Shown here: positions 55,836 to 64,000 of the stretch, one piece after another
How the letters are laid out: each line of letters opens with the position of its first letter
Numbering within the stretch: the first letter of the stretch is position 1
DNA from: Pseudomonas capeferrum
Lineage (GTDB): Bacteria; Pseudomonadota; Gammaproteobacteria; Pseudomonadales; Pseudomonadaceae
Direction: 5' to 3'
Assembly (NCBI RefSeq): GCF_013523055.1
Contig: NZ_JAAMQM010000002.1
Coordinates: forward strand, 1 to 64,000
Length of the DNA stretch: 64,000 bases
Notes under the pieces: generated by a model
The model's database searches: none
Told to the model about the DNA's origin: nothing
The model's input: only the letters and a program-made list of their open reading frames with translations
Position numbers and translations under genes: made by a program

Positions 55836-57554
55836 TCAATGGTCTCCTTTCGGCATGACCGCAAAGTTCCAGTCGTCGGCGAACGGCTGACCAATCTCGC
55901 TTACTAGCGGCGCTCCCTGGAACAGGGTGATACGTACCCATCGGCTGGATTTGGGGTCGAACTTGCCCGCGCCGAAGAACGCCAGCTTGCAACGCAACAG
56001 GTGGATGGGCAGCATGTCTCGGGCCAGCAGGTTGGTGCGGATCTCGCCGTAGGTACACTGCGCCATGCCCTGCAGGCGGCGGACCGTGCCCTTGAACGCT
56101 GGTTGCGCGATCAGGAAGTGCGCGGTCAGCTGATTCGGATGCGCGCGCAGGTGATCGAGCAGTGCGCGATGGCAGCGCTGGATGTTGCGTGCGATGCCCA
56201 GTTGCATCTCTTTCTCGGCGCCAGGCTCTTCGGCGCGCATGCCCAGGCGGGGCTCTTCCTTTTCAGCCGAGCGATACCAGAAGAAGTGTTCGGCATCGGT
56301 ATCGCTGAAATCGTAGGCCAAGGCCCAGTCATAGTGCTGTTCGATCAGTTCGCGCAGCTCATCCAGGGGCATTTGCGCATCCAGCTGCCAGTTTTCAAGG
56401 ACGCCCATCTGATCGGCCAGCGGCGTCACCTGCTCGGGGTACAGCTCCAGCAGCAGGCTGACCAGCAACTCCTGGCAACCCATCCCCGCGTGCGCTTCGC
56501 TCCACGCCAGCAAGCTTGACCAGAGATCGTCGCTGGCGGGCTGACGATTGAGCCAGTCGCCTAGTAAGGTGAGGTCGACAAGGGTCTGCAGGTCTTGCTC
56601 GTGCTGGCGCAGGTCTTCAGTCACGGTCTGTTGCAGGTGCAGCTGTGCCCGTTGCAGGAGCTGATGGAAACGCTGCATGCGCACCGGGTCGGCCGCTTGG
56701 GCCGCTACTCTGGCCAGTCCGGTTTCCCGCGCCAGGATCCATTGGTCGACCAGTTGCGGATGGTTGAGCAGGAAGGGCGCCATGCCCAGCCCGGTGGAGT
56801 TGCCCACGCCCAGATAACGCTGCAGTGCGATGTCGAGTTTGACCGCCCGTTGCGGATTGCGAGCCCGGGCCATGTGCTCGATCTGCTCGATGCTGAAATG
56901 GCGCAACAGGTATACGGCGAACATCTGCGCGCTGAAGGGCTGTTTGAAGTCCGCGTTGTCCTGCAGGCAACCGAAGTCGGCGATACCGAACTTACCGTTG
57001 CCATAGACGGCGGTGGTCCGATACAGGTAGCCGACATTGGCCAGCTGGCGTGGGTCTGGCTGGGTGCCTTCGGCCAGGGCCGAGACGAATTGCTCGAAAT
57101 TGCGCAGGCTGCGGTTGGCGCGAGACAGCACCAGCACCCGGGCGTCGAAGCGGCCTGCTTCCTGTAGCGGAACGTTGCGCCGCAGGTCGACCAATTGTGC
57201 CTCGTCGAGATCCCCGGCTACCAGGACGAAGCTGATATCCCATTGATCGGCGATTACCCGGTCGCTGCGCTTCTCGGGCGGCAGGTAGGCCGACAAGATC
57301 ACGCAGTGATAGCGCGCGTTCGGCGTATCGATGCGATAGATGGCGGTGCCGAAGCCTTCTTCATTCAGATCGAAACGGCTGCGCTGGATGCGCCAGTGCT
57401 GATTCATCATGCGGCGCATGCTGCTGCGCACAAAACTCAAGGGGCTCTGGAAATGGCTACCAAGGCGTGGCAGGTCCATGACCTGGCTGGCGGGACGCAG
57501 AGCGAGCGCGGCAAACTCGGTGTCGGACATTGTTGTCATTCCTGGATGGATCAT
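55836..57554 (-). CDS. Uncharacterised 572-aa protein of the BCCT operon
   Basis: I do not recognise this family. It is soluble, mostly helical, with no signal peptide. Recurrent features are FVRSSMRRMMNQHWRIQRSRFDL, YHCVILSAYLPPEKRSDRVIADQWDISFVLV and NVGYLYRTTAVYGNGKFGIADFGCL. There is a long Gln/Leu-rich helical middle and a C-terminal TYGEIRTNLLARDMLPIHLLRCKLAFFGAG. It starts in the range 57530-57554 just after the BCCT stop (four bases), so it is coupled to the transporter. The conserved charged pockets suggest an enzyme, not a structural protein. Confidence 0.7.
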   Translation of the reverse strand: MIHPGMTTMSDTEFAALALRPASQVMDLPRLGSHFQSPLSFVRSSMRRMMNQHWRIQRSRFDLNEEGFGTAIYRIDTPNARYHCVILSAYLPPEKRSDRVIADQWDISFVLVAGDLDEAQLVDLRRNVPLQEAGRFDARVLVLSRANRSLRNFEQFVSALAEGTQPDPRQLANVGYLYRTTAVYGNGKFGIADFGCLQDNADFKQPFSAQMFAVYLLRHFSIEQIEHMARARNPQRAVKLDIALQRYLGVGNSTGLGMAPFLLNHPQLVDQWILARETGLARVAAQAADPVRMQRFHQLLQRAQLHLQQTVTEDLRQHEQDLQTLVDLTLLGDWLNRQPASDDLWSSLLAWSEAHAGMGCQELLVSLLLELYPEQVTPLADQMGVLENWQLDAQMPLDELRELIEQHYDWALAYDFSDTDAEHFFWYRSAEKEEPRLGMRAEEPGAEKEMQLGIARNIQRCHRALLDHLRAHPNQLTAHFLIAQPAFKGTVRRLQGMAQCTYGEIRTNLLARDMLPIHLLRCKLAFFGAGKFDPKSSRWVRITLFQGAPLVSEIGQPFADDWNFAVMPKGDH

Positions 57555-57556
57555 GA

Positions 57557-59107
57557 TCAGAGACCTTGCTCGCGGGCCATGTATCGGGCGATGCGTACGG
57601 CATCCCACAGCGCCGGCAGGATCACCAGCGACACCGGCACTGCGGTGATGACGATGAACGATTGCAAGGCTGTCACGCCGCCGGCACCGATAGTGATCAG
57701 CACCACGGCCGCCAGGCCCATGCCGATTGCCCAGAAGCCGCACAGCCATTTCTTCGGTTTGTCGTTGCTCGACATCGCCAGCGCGACGGTAAAGGCCATG
57801 GCGTCGCCATTGGTCGCCACCGAAATGAAGCTCAGGAACAGAAACAGCGCGCTGATCAGGCCGCCTAGGGGCAGGCTTTGGGTGACGCCCAGCAGCAGGT
57901 CTTCAGGTTTGCTGCCATGGGCGGTGACGATCCCGGGTGTCTGCAACTCAAGGCCGATGCCGGTACCCCCTACCACGGTGAACCAGAACATGGTCACCAG
58001 CGGGGCGATGATCGACAGTGTCATGATGATCTCGCGAATGGTGCGACCCCGCGAGATCCGTGCGACGTACAATGCGACCATGGGCGCATAACCGATGAAC
58101 CAGCCCCAGTAGAACACCGTCCACCAGTCCAGCCACTTGGGATCGGCACGGAACATCGTCAGCGGGATGAACTGCTCGACGTGCAGCGCGAAAGCCGAAG
58201 GGAAGCCCCCGAGGATGAACAGCGTCGGCCCGAACACCACCATGAACAGTGCCAGGCCCAGCATCAGCCAGACGTTGATCTCGCTGACGAAGCGGATGCC
58301 CTTGAGACCGACCAGGCAAGAGGTGGTGTACATCAGGGTGACCAGGACGATGGTGATCGACTGGGTCAGGATGTCGTTGGGCACTCCCCAGACCGTATGC
58401 AGGGCGCTGCTGATCTGCAGACCGAGGAAGCCGATCGGACCGATGGTGCCGGCGACCACCGCAATGATCGAGGTGGCATCGGCGAATGTACCGATGGGAC
58501 CTTTCAAGGCGCGTTCGCCGAACAGCGGGTAGAGCAGGGTACGAGGTGCGAGCGGCAGGCCCTTGTCGTAGTGCAAGTGCATCAGCACGATCGCCAGCAG
58601 GCTGCCAAGCACCGCCCAGGCCAGGAACCCCCAATGCACGAAGGACTGTGCCAATGCCGCGGTCGCCGCGGCTTCGCTATGCGGCTGTACACCGGCAAAG
58701 AACGGCGCAGGACTGGCAAAGTGCATCAGCGGTTCAGCCGCAGCCCAGAAGGCTCCGCCACCTGCGAGCAATGCGCACATGATCACGGCGATCCAGTTGA
58801 AGGTGCTGATGTCCGGCCGCTGCTCGATGCCGCCCAGGCGCACGCGTCCGCACTTCGAAAAACCGATGCCCAGGCTGACCGCGAAGGTCGCCAGCATCAG
58901 GACCTGCCAGTACAGGCCGAAGACCTTGGTCGACCAGGCGAACAGCGTGTTGACCAGCGCCGATACCGCCTCGATATCGACCAGCGCCGCGATCAGGAAG
59001 GCGCCCAGAAAGCCGCCGCTGATCAGGAACAGCGGCCAGTCGATATCTCGGGCGATCGGTGGGGTCAAGGTTTGACCGTCCACCTGTAGGGTGCTTGGAT
59101 TTTTCAT
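57557..59107 (-). CDS. BCCT family betaine/choline/carnitine transporter
   Basis: A 516-aa transporter with about 12 helices. The BCCT signature is clear: WTVFYWGWFIGYAPMVALYVARISRGRTIREII. Other marks are GGGAFWAAAEPLMHFASPAPFF, IGPIGFLGLQISSAL and ATNGDAMAFTVALA. The tryptophan-box region W-T-V-F-Y-W-G-W is expected to bind quaternary ammonium groups. GGAGG precedes the ATG. It imports a betaine-like compound; which one is unknown. Confidence 0.92.
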   Translation of the reverse strand: MKNPSTLQVDGQTLTPPIARDIDWPLFLISGGFLGAFLIAALVDIEAVSALVNTLFAWSTKVFGLYWQVLMLATFAVSLGIGFSKCGRVRLGGIEQRPDISTFNWIAVIMCALLAGGGAFWAAAEPLMHFASPAPFFAGVQPHSEAAATAALAQSFVHWGFLAWAVLGSLLAIVLMHLHYDKGLPLAPRTLLYPLFGERALKGPIGTFADATSIIAVVAGTIGPIGFLGLQISSALHTVWGVPNDILTQSITIVLVTLMYTTSCLVGLKGIRFVSEINVWLMLGLALFMVVFGPTLFILGGFPSAFALHVEQFIPLTMFRADPKWLDWWTVFYWGWFIGYAPMVALYVARISRGRTIREIIMTLSIIAPLVTMFWFTVVGGTGIGLELQTPGIVTAHGSKPEDLLLGVTQSLPLGGLISALFLFLSFISVATNGDAMAFTVALAMSSNDKPKKWLCGFWAIGMGLAAVVLITIGAGGVTALQSFIVITAVPVSLVILPALWDAVRIARYMAREQGL

Positions 59108-59164
59108 GAATCCTCCAGAACCTGCGTTTGTTTTTATTATTCATGCTGTCCGTGCAGGGATGGC

Positions 59165-60151
59165 TCAGGCCTGTGCCGTGGTGGCGGTTTCCAGCAGGCG
59201 CAACCAATTCAGTCCCATGATCTTGCGCACATCGTCTTCGCTAAAGCCACGGACGCGCAGGCCCTGGGCGATAGTGGGGAAGTCGCGGCTGTCGCGGAAC
59301 CACTGCAGCGGAGTTGGCCAGTTGGCGTTGTCCTTGGAGCCTTCGCCGTAGTCCTTCTCCTTGCTCCAGCGCCCGTTGCGCATCCACTCGAGCACGGACA
59401 GCGGCTGCGACTGGCACAGGTCGGTACCGATGCCGATATGCTCGACGCCCATGAGGTCGGCGGTCTTGGCAATCATGTCGCAGAAGCTCTCCAGGCTGCA
59501 GGCCGAGGCGCCCTTGAGGTGGAAGGGATAGGTGCTGAAGCCCAGCAGACCACCGGATTGGGCGATACCGCGCAGCACCTCATCGGACTTGTTGCGTTTG
59601 GCCGCATGGAAGCTCGACGGATTGGCGTGAGAGATGATCACCGGTCGGCTCGACAGCTCGATGGCTTCCAGCGTGCTGCGTTCGGCGCTGTGCGACATGT
59701 CGATGAGCATGCCGACCCGGTTCATCTCGGCGATGACCTGGCGGCCGAAACGGCTGATACCATTGTCTTCACGCTCGTAGCAGCCGCTGGCGAGCAGGCT
59801 CTGATTGTTGTAGGTGAGTTGCATGACGAACACGCCCAGTTGGCGGAAAACTTCCACCAGCGCGATGTCGTCCTCGATCGGCGAGCAGTTCTGGAAGCCG
59901 AAGAAGATACCCACCTGGCCGTTTTCCTGGGCCAGTCGAATATCGCTGGCCGAGCGTACCGGGCGGATCAGCTCGGGCCAGGTTTCGAAGCGACGGTTCC
60001 ACTCGCCCAGGCGCGAGAGCGTTTCACGGGCGTTTTCGTGGTAGGCGATGGTGGCGTGCACCGCGCTCAGGCCACCGGCCTGCATCTGCCGGAATATTTC
60101 CGGGCTCCAGTTGGAGTACTGCAGGCCGTCGATCATCAGAAGGTCATGCAT
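59165..60151 (-). CDS. M19 dipeptidase-like protein with altered metal ligands
   Basis: A 328-aa renal-dipeptidase (M19) fold protein. Conserved parts include GIFFGFQNCSPIEDDIALVEVFRQLGVFVMQLTYNNQSLLASGCYE, LIDMSHSAERSTLEAIELSSRPVIISHANPSS and IGIGTDLC. However the first metal site normally H-x-D appears as D-G-L-Q-Y-S-N, and the bridging Glu region reads FGFQNCS, so two ligands are changed. Related altered proteins sit beside betaine-demethylation genes in other Pseudomonas. The start at 60151 has GGAG; a longer frame overlaps the aldehyde dehydrogenase stop. Confidence 0.8.
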   Translation of the reverse strand: MHDLLMIDGLQYSNWSPEIFRQMQAGGLSAVHATIAYHENARETLSRLGEWNRRFETWPELIRPVRSASDIRLAQENGQVGIFFGFQNCSPIEDDIALVEVFRQLGVFVMQLTYNNQSLLASGCYEREDNGISRFGRQVIAEMNRVGMLIDMSHSAERSTLEAIELSSRPVIISHANPSSFHAAKRNKSDEVLRGIAQSGGLLGFSTYPFHLKGASACSLESFCDMIAKTADLMGVEHIGIGTDLCQSQPLSVLEWMRNGRWSKEKDYGEGSKDNANWPTPLQWFRDSRDFPTIAQGLRVRGFSEDDVRKIMGLNWLRLLETATTAQA

Positions 60152-60164
60152 GCTGAGCGCTCCA

Positions 60165-61607
60165 TCAAGGCCGGACATAAGTGGTCTTGACCACGGTGTA
60201 GAAGTCGCGGGCGTACTGCCCTTGTTCGCGCGGGCCGAAGCTCGAGGCTTTGCGACCGCCGAATGGCACGTGATAGTCGGTGCCGGCGGTAGGCAGGTTG
60301 ACCATCACGCAGCCTGTCTGGGCACGGCGCTTGAACTCGCTGGCATGGCGCAGCGACTGGGTGATGATCCCGGCGGTGAGGCCGTACTCGGTGTCATTGA
60401 GGGTCGCCAGGGCCTCCTCGAAATCGCTTGCTCGGATAACACAGGCGATGGGCCCGAACACTTCCTCGCGGTTGATGCGCATGTCATTGCGGCTGTCGAT
60501 GAACAGCGCCGGGCGCATGAAATAGCCGTCGGTCTCCAGTTGCAGGCGCTCGCCACCTTCTATCAACGTGGCACCCTCGGCCTGAGCCAGGCGCAGGTAT
60601 TCCAGGTTCTGTTCCAGTTGCCGCGCCTCGGCCACCGGACCGATCTGCACGCCGGCCTCCAGGGCATGGCCGACCTTGAGCTGACGCGTGCGTGCGCGCA
60701 GGGCCTCGACAAAGCGGTCATGGATGCCCGCGCAGACGATCAGGCGCGAGGACGCCGTGCATTTCTGTCCCGTGCCGAAGAACGCGCCATTGAGTGCGCA
60801 TTCCACGGCCACCTCGAGGTCGGCGTCGTCCATCACCACCAATGCATTCTTGCTGCCCATTTCCAGCTGGCAGCGCACAAGGTTGCCGGCAGTGGCGACG
60901 GCGACATGTCGGCCGGTGGCCAGCGAGCCGGTAAAGGTCAGCGCGTCGATTTTCGCTGACTGCACCAGGGCTTCCCCAACGCTGGAGCCGCTGCCCATGA
61001 CCAGGTTGAAGGTTCCATGGGGCAGACCCTGGCGACTGATGATCTCGGTCAGTGCCCAGGCGCTGGCGGGCACCAGGTTGGCCGGTTTGAACACCACGGC
61101 GTTACCGAAGGCCAGGGCCGGGGCAATCTTCCATGCGGCAGTGGCCATGGGGAAGTTCCAGGGAGTGATGATGCCCACCACGCCTATCGGCTCACGATGC
61201 ACTTCGATATCGATTCCGGGGCGCACGGAGGCAGCGGTCTCGCCCATCTGGCGCAGCACCTCGGCTGCGTAGTAGTGGAAGAACTGGCCGCTGCGATTGA
61301 CCTCGCCGATGCCCTCGGCCAGTGGCTTGCCTTCTTCACGCGAGAGCAGTTGGCCGAGCTCTTCCTTGCGGGCTATCAGCTCGTCGCCGATAGCCATCAG
61401 CACACGTTGGCGCGCTTCCAGGCCTACGGCTGCCCACAAAGGCTGCGCGGCACGGGCGGCCTGGATGGCCGAGTGGGTTTGCTCGGCGCTGGCCTGATGG
61501 TATTCACCGATCAGGTCAGTGACGTCCGAGGGACTGTGGTTGCTCAGCGTGGCGTGGCCTTCGCACCACTGGCCATCGATGTAGTTTTTGTAGGGAGTGA
61601 GTGACAT
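60165..61607 (-). CDS. Aldehyde dehydrogenase (semialdehyde dehydrogenase-like)
   Basis: A 480-aa NAD(P)-dependent aldehyde dehydrogenase. The catalytic Cys near residue 283 is in FFGTGQKCTASSRL and the general base Glu near 249 is in QLEMGSKN. NAD-binding parts are ITPWNFPMATAAWKIAPALAFGNAVVFKP and FTGSLATG. The C-terminus FGPREQGQYARDFYTVVKTTYVRP recalls alpha-ketoglutarate semialdehyde dehydrogenases. It is first in the operon and divergent from the LysR gene. Confidence 0.9.
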   Translation of the reverse strand: MSLTPYKNYIDGQWCEGHATLSNHSPSDVTDLIGEYHQASAEQTHSAIQAARAAQPLWAAVGLEARQRVLMAIGDELIARKEELGQLLSREEGKPLAEGIGEVNRSGQFFHYYAAEVLRQMGETAASVRPGIDIEVHREPIGVVGIITPWNFPMATAAWKIAPALAFGNAVVFKPANLVPASAWALTEIISRQGLPHGTFNLVMGSGSSVGEALVQSAKIDALTFTGSLATGRHVAVATAGNLVRCQLEMGSKNALVVMDDADLEVAVECALNGAFFGTGQKCTASSRLIVCAGIHDRFVEALRARTRQLKVGHALEAGVQIGPVAEARQLEQNLEYLRLAQAEGATLIEGGERLQLETDGYFMRPALFIDSRNDMRINREEVFGPIACVIRASDFEEALATLNDTEYGLTAGIITQSLRHASEFKRRAQTGCVMVNLPTAGTDYHVPFGGRKASSFGPREQGQYARDFYTVVKTTYVRP

Positions 61608-61699
61608 TGAGAACCTCCGTTTGCCTGGCTCTCATCTTGCGAGCACTATGCTAAAAATAAAAATTAATAAAAAAAATGATTCGATAAGGATTACTAAGC

Positions 61700-62581
61700 A
61701 TGTTGCCAGAACTGAAAATTGCCCAGTTGCGCTATTTCTTGCTGGTGGCTGAGCTCAAGAGTTTTCATGCCGCCGCGCGACAGGCGTATCGCACCCAGCC
61801 GGCGATGTCCCTGGCGGTGCGCGAACTGGAACAGAAACTCGGACAGGCATTGATCGAGAAGGGTGGCGGCCGTGTCGCACTGACGCCCTTTGGCGAGCAT
61901 TGCCTGCCCTTGTTCCAGGCCCTGATCGATCACCATGACCGCATCGCTCGCGAGGTTACCTTGCTGGCCCGGCATGAAATTGGCCAGGTCAGCATCGCCA
62001 CGGTGCCTTCGGTGGCCAGCCGGTTGTTGCCGGGCCCTTTGGGACGTTTCGTGGCCGAACATCCGAATGTGCAGATCGGCATCCAGGACGGTACCGCCGA
62101 CAGCGTCCAGCAGCTGTTGGCTCAGGGGCAGGTCGACTTCGGCATCAGCAGCATGTGGATGGCCGACGATCAGATCGAGTTTGCACCGCTCCTCAATGAC
62201 CACGTGGGTGTGGTATGTCGGGCTGATCACCCTTTGGTGCGCGCCGGAGGGGCTTTGCACTGGTCGCAACTGCAGGGTTTGCCGATGATTCGTAACGGCA
62301 CTTCACGTCTGCTGGAAGGCACCGACGCTCAATGCTTGCTGGAGCACAGTCGCTTGTTCATCTCCAACATGATCTCGCTCATCGCGATACTGGAGGAAGG
62401 TGTCGGCATCAGTACCTTGCCTTACCTGGCGTTTCCACAGGAAAACGAGAAGCTTGCCTTTCTGTCGCTGGCCGAACCGAAAGTGGAGCGGCGGATTGGA
62501 ATACTCACCTGCAAGGGGCGCAGCTTGTCGCCAGCCGCGGAGGCGTTGATGCAGTTCTTGAAGGCGCATGTGTCGCTATAG
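61700..62581 (+). CDS. LysR-family regulator of the BCCT/M19 operon
   Basis: A 293-aa LysR factor, HTH in LKSFHAAARQAYRTQPAMSLAVRELEQKLGQALIEKGGGRVALTP, with an effector domain ending FLKAHVSL. Divergent from the aldehyde dehydrogenase gene across 92 bp that includes an AT-rich stretch (aaaaataaaaattaataa). It likely activates the operon in response to its substrate. Confidence 0.88.
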   Translation: MLPELKIAQLRYFLLVAELKSFHAAARQAYRTQPAMSLAVRELEQKLGQALIEKGGGRVALTPFGEHCLPLFQALIDHHDRIAREVTLLARHEIGQVSIATVPSVASRLLPGPLGRFVAEHPNVQIGIQDGTADSVQQLLAQGQVDFGISSMWMADDQIEFAPLLNDHVGVVCRADHPLVRAGGALHWSQLQGLPMIRNGTSRLLEGTDAQCLLEHSRLFISNMISLIAILEEGVGISTLPYLAFPQENEKLAFLSLAEPKVERRIGILTCKGRSLSPAAEALMQFLKAHVSL

Positions 62582-62713
62582 GGATTACAGGCGCCTCGGG
62601 CAGGCAAAGCGTGCGTGGAGGCCGCACGGCACAACACATCATTCAAGACTTCCCAGCGAAAAAACCGGATAATGCCGGCCATTTCGTTTCGCATTTTATG
62701 ATGGTATTCCCGC

Positions 62714-64000
62714 ATGGAAATCAAGGTCAACTTTCTCGACAACCTTCGACTTGAAGCCAAGTTCGATGATTTCACGGTGGTGGCCGATCAACCTATTCGT
62801 TACAAGGGCGATGGTTCGGCGCCGGGCCCGTTCGATTATTTCCTGGCGTCATCGGCGTTGTGCGCGGCGTACTTCGTGAAGTTGTACTGCGAGACCCGTA
62901 ATATACCCACCGATCATATTCGTCTGTCGCAGAACAATATCGTCGACCCGGAAAACCGCTACAACCAGATCTTCAAGATCCAGGTCGAGTTGCCCGCGGA
63001 TATCTCCGCCAAGGACCGCCAGGGCATCCTGCGCTCGATCGACCGCTGTACCGTGAAGAAGGTCGTGCAGACGGGGCCCGAGTTCGTGATCGAGGAAGTG
63101 GAAAATCTCGATGCCGATGCGCAGGCGCTGCTGATGCCGGATTCGACCTCGGACGCGCTCACCTATATCCCGGGCAAGGACCTGCCACTGGAGCAGACCA
63201 TCGCCACCATGTCCGGCATCCTCGCGGGCCTGGGCATGAAGATCGAGATCGCCTCATGGCGCAATATCGTGCCCAATGTCTGGTCGCTGCATGTGCGCGA
63301 TGCGCATTCGCCGATGTGCTTTACCAACGGCAAGGGCGCGACCAAGGAAAGCGCGCTGGCGTCGGCGTTGGGCGAGTTCATCGAACGTCTCAACTGCAAT
63401 TTCTTCTACAACGATCAATTCTGGGGCGAGGACATCGCCAACGCGGATTTCGTGCATTACCCGGATGAACGCTGGTTCAAGCCTGGTCGCAAGGATGCAC
63501 TGCCCGCGGAAATCCTCGACGCGTACTGCCTGGAAATCTATAACCCCGATGGCGAACTGCGCGGTTCGCACCTGTACGACACCAATTCCGGGAATGTCGC
63601 GCGTGGTATCTGTTCGCTGCCGTTCGTGCGCCAATCGGACGGCGAGGTGGTGTATTTCCCGTCCAACCTGATCGAAAACCTGTACCTGAGCAATGGCATG
63701 AGCGCCGGTAATACCCTGGCCGAGGCGCAGGTGCAGTGCCTGTCGGAGATCTTCGAACGCGCGGTGAAACGTGAAATCCTCGAGGGCGAGCTCGCCTTGC
63801 CGGATGTGCCGCAGGAAGTGCTGGCCAAGTACCCCGCCATTCTGGCGGGTATCCAGGGCCTGGAAGAACAGGGCTTTGCGGTGCTGGTGAAGGATGCGTC
63901 GCTGGGTGGCGAATTCCCGGTGATGTGCGTGACCTTGATGAACCCGCGTACCGGTGGCGTGTTTGCCTCGTTCGGTGCGCACCCCAGCCTTGAAGTGGCG
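62714..64000 (+). CDS. OsmC-YcaO fusion protein (partial, runs off the window)
   Basis: 429 codons are in the window and no stop is reached. The N-terminal ~135 residues are an OsmC-like domain (MEIKVNFLDNLRLEAKFDDF, ADQPIRYKGDGSAPGPFDYF, SSALCAAYFVKLYCETRNI). This is followed by a YcaO domain starting at YIPGKDLPLEQTIATMSGILAGLG and including NGKGATKESALASALGEFIERL and SLPFVRQSDGEVVYFPSN. E. coli YcaO lacks the OsmC part; it helps ribosomal protein S12 beta-methylthiolation. The start at 62714 fits; ribosome site weak. Confidence 0.88.
   Translation, partial: MEIKVNFLDNLRLEAKFDDFTVVADQPIRYKGDGSAPGPFDYFLASSALCAAYFVKLYCETRNIPTDHIRLSQNNIVDPENRYNQIFKIQVELPADISAKDRQGILRSIDRCTVKKVVQTGPEFVIEEVENLDADAQALLMPDSTSDALTYIPGKDLPLEQTIATMSGILAGLGMKIEIASWRNIVPNVWSLHVRDAHSPMCFTNGKGATKESALASALGEFIERLNCNFFYNDQFWGEDIANADFVHYPDERWFKPGRKDALPAEILDAYCLEIYNPDGELRGSHLYDTNSGNVARGICSLPFVRQSDGEVVYFPSNLIENLYLSNGMSAGNTLAEAQVQCLSEIFERAVKREILEGELALPDVPQEVLAKYPAILAGIQGLEEQGFAVLVKDASLGGEFPVMCVTLMNPRTGGVFASFGAHPSLEVA

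Overview
The window looks like a chromosomal segment of a Pseudomonas of the putida/fluorescens type. The evidence is high GC, many REP/REPIN-type inverted repeats around gene ends, an itaconate-catabolism locus with the gene content known from P. aeruginosa PA0877-PA0886, and typical Pseudomonas families (CpxS/Spy, TrkH, DUF2986, BCCT and TRAP transporters, TonB receptor). No rRNA, tRNA, CRISPR array, intact insertion sequence or prophage was seen. All family calls come from reading the translated sequence; no search was run.

Layout. 0-7.4 kb: envelope-stress histidine kinase with a Spy-like chaperone, an 80-bp tandem repeat array, a metallophosphoesterase, an Mpo1-like protein, an AraC regulator running into trkH, and a nitroreductase. 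7.7-12.3 kb: a lipopolysaccharide module with paralogues of two Kdo biosynthesis enzymes (KdsD, KdsA), a WaaZ/DUF115-like protein and an LPS-kinase-like protein. 12.4-19.7 kb: a decayed region with a 97-bp x 11 tandem array nested inside a REP doublet, a LysR/MFS pair, a GST, two gene remnants fused by a deletion, and a 270-bp x 4 array. 19.7-30.5 kb: itaconate uptake and degradation (TRAP transporter, ict, ich, ccl, acyl-CoA dehydrogenase, MmgE/PrpD, LysR), with tandem duplications at three gene ends or junctions. 31-46.8 kb: mixed accessory genes (SDR, GSTs, a TonB receptor, TrmK, amino-acid permease, TspO), several broken genes (AhpD-like, PqiB-like, vapBC), and an RsbQ-like hydrolase overlapping a PAS histidine kinase. 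46.9-54 kb: a biotin carboxylase/PxpBC/DUF1445/PxpA/NRAMP operon with a divergent GntR regulator. 54.1-62.6 kb: a probable six-gene operon (aldehyde dehydrogenase, M19 dipeptidase-like protein, BCCT transporter, unknown 572-aa protein, DUF3726 protein, RidA) with a divergent LysR regulator. 62.7 kb to the end: the start of an OsmC-YcaO fusion cut by the window edge.

How genes work together. In the itaconate locus the TRAP system imports a dicarboxylate, Ict makes itaconyl-CoA, Ich hydrates it to citramalyl-CoA and Ccl cleaves that to acetyl-CoA and pyruvate. In the pxp locus the architecture matches a split urea-carboxylase-type enzyme (biotin carboxylase plus BCCP; KipI/KipA carboxyltransferase) combined with a PxpA lactam-opening protein. 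The best candidates for undescribed biology are the BCCT/M19/DUF3726/572-aa operon, the RsbQ-like hydrolase coupled to a PAS kinase, and the Kdo paralogue module.
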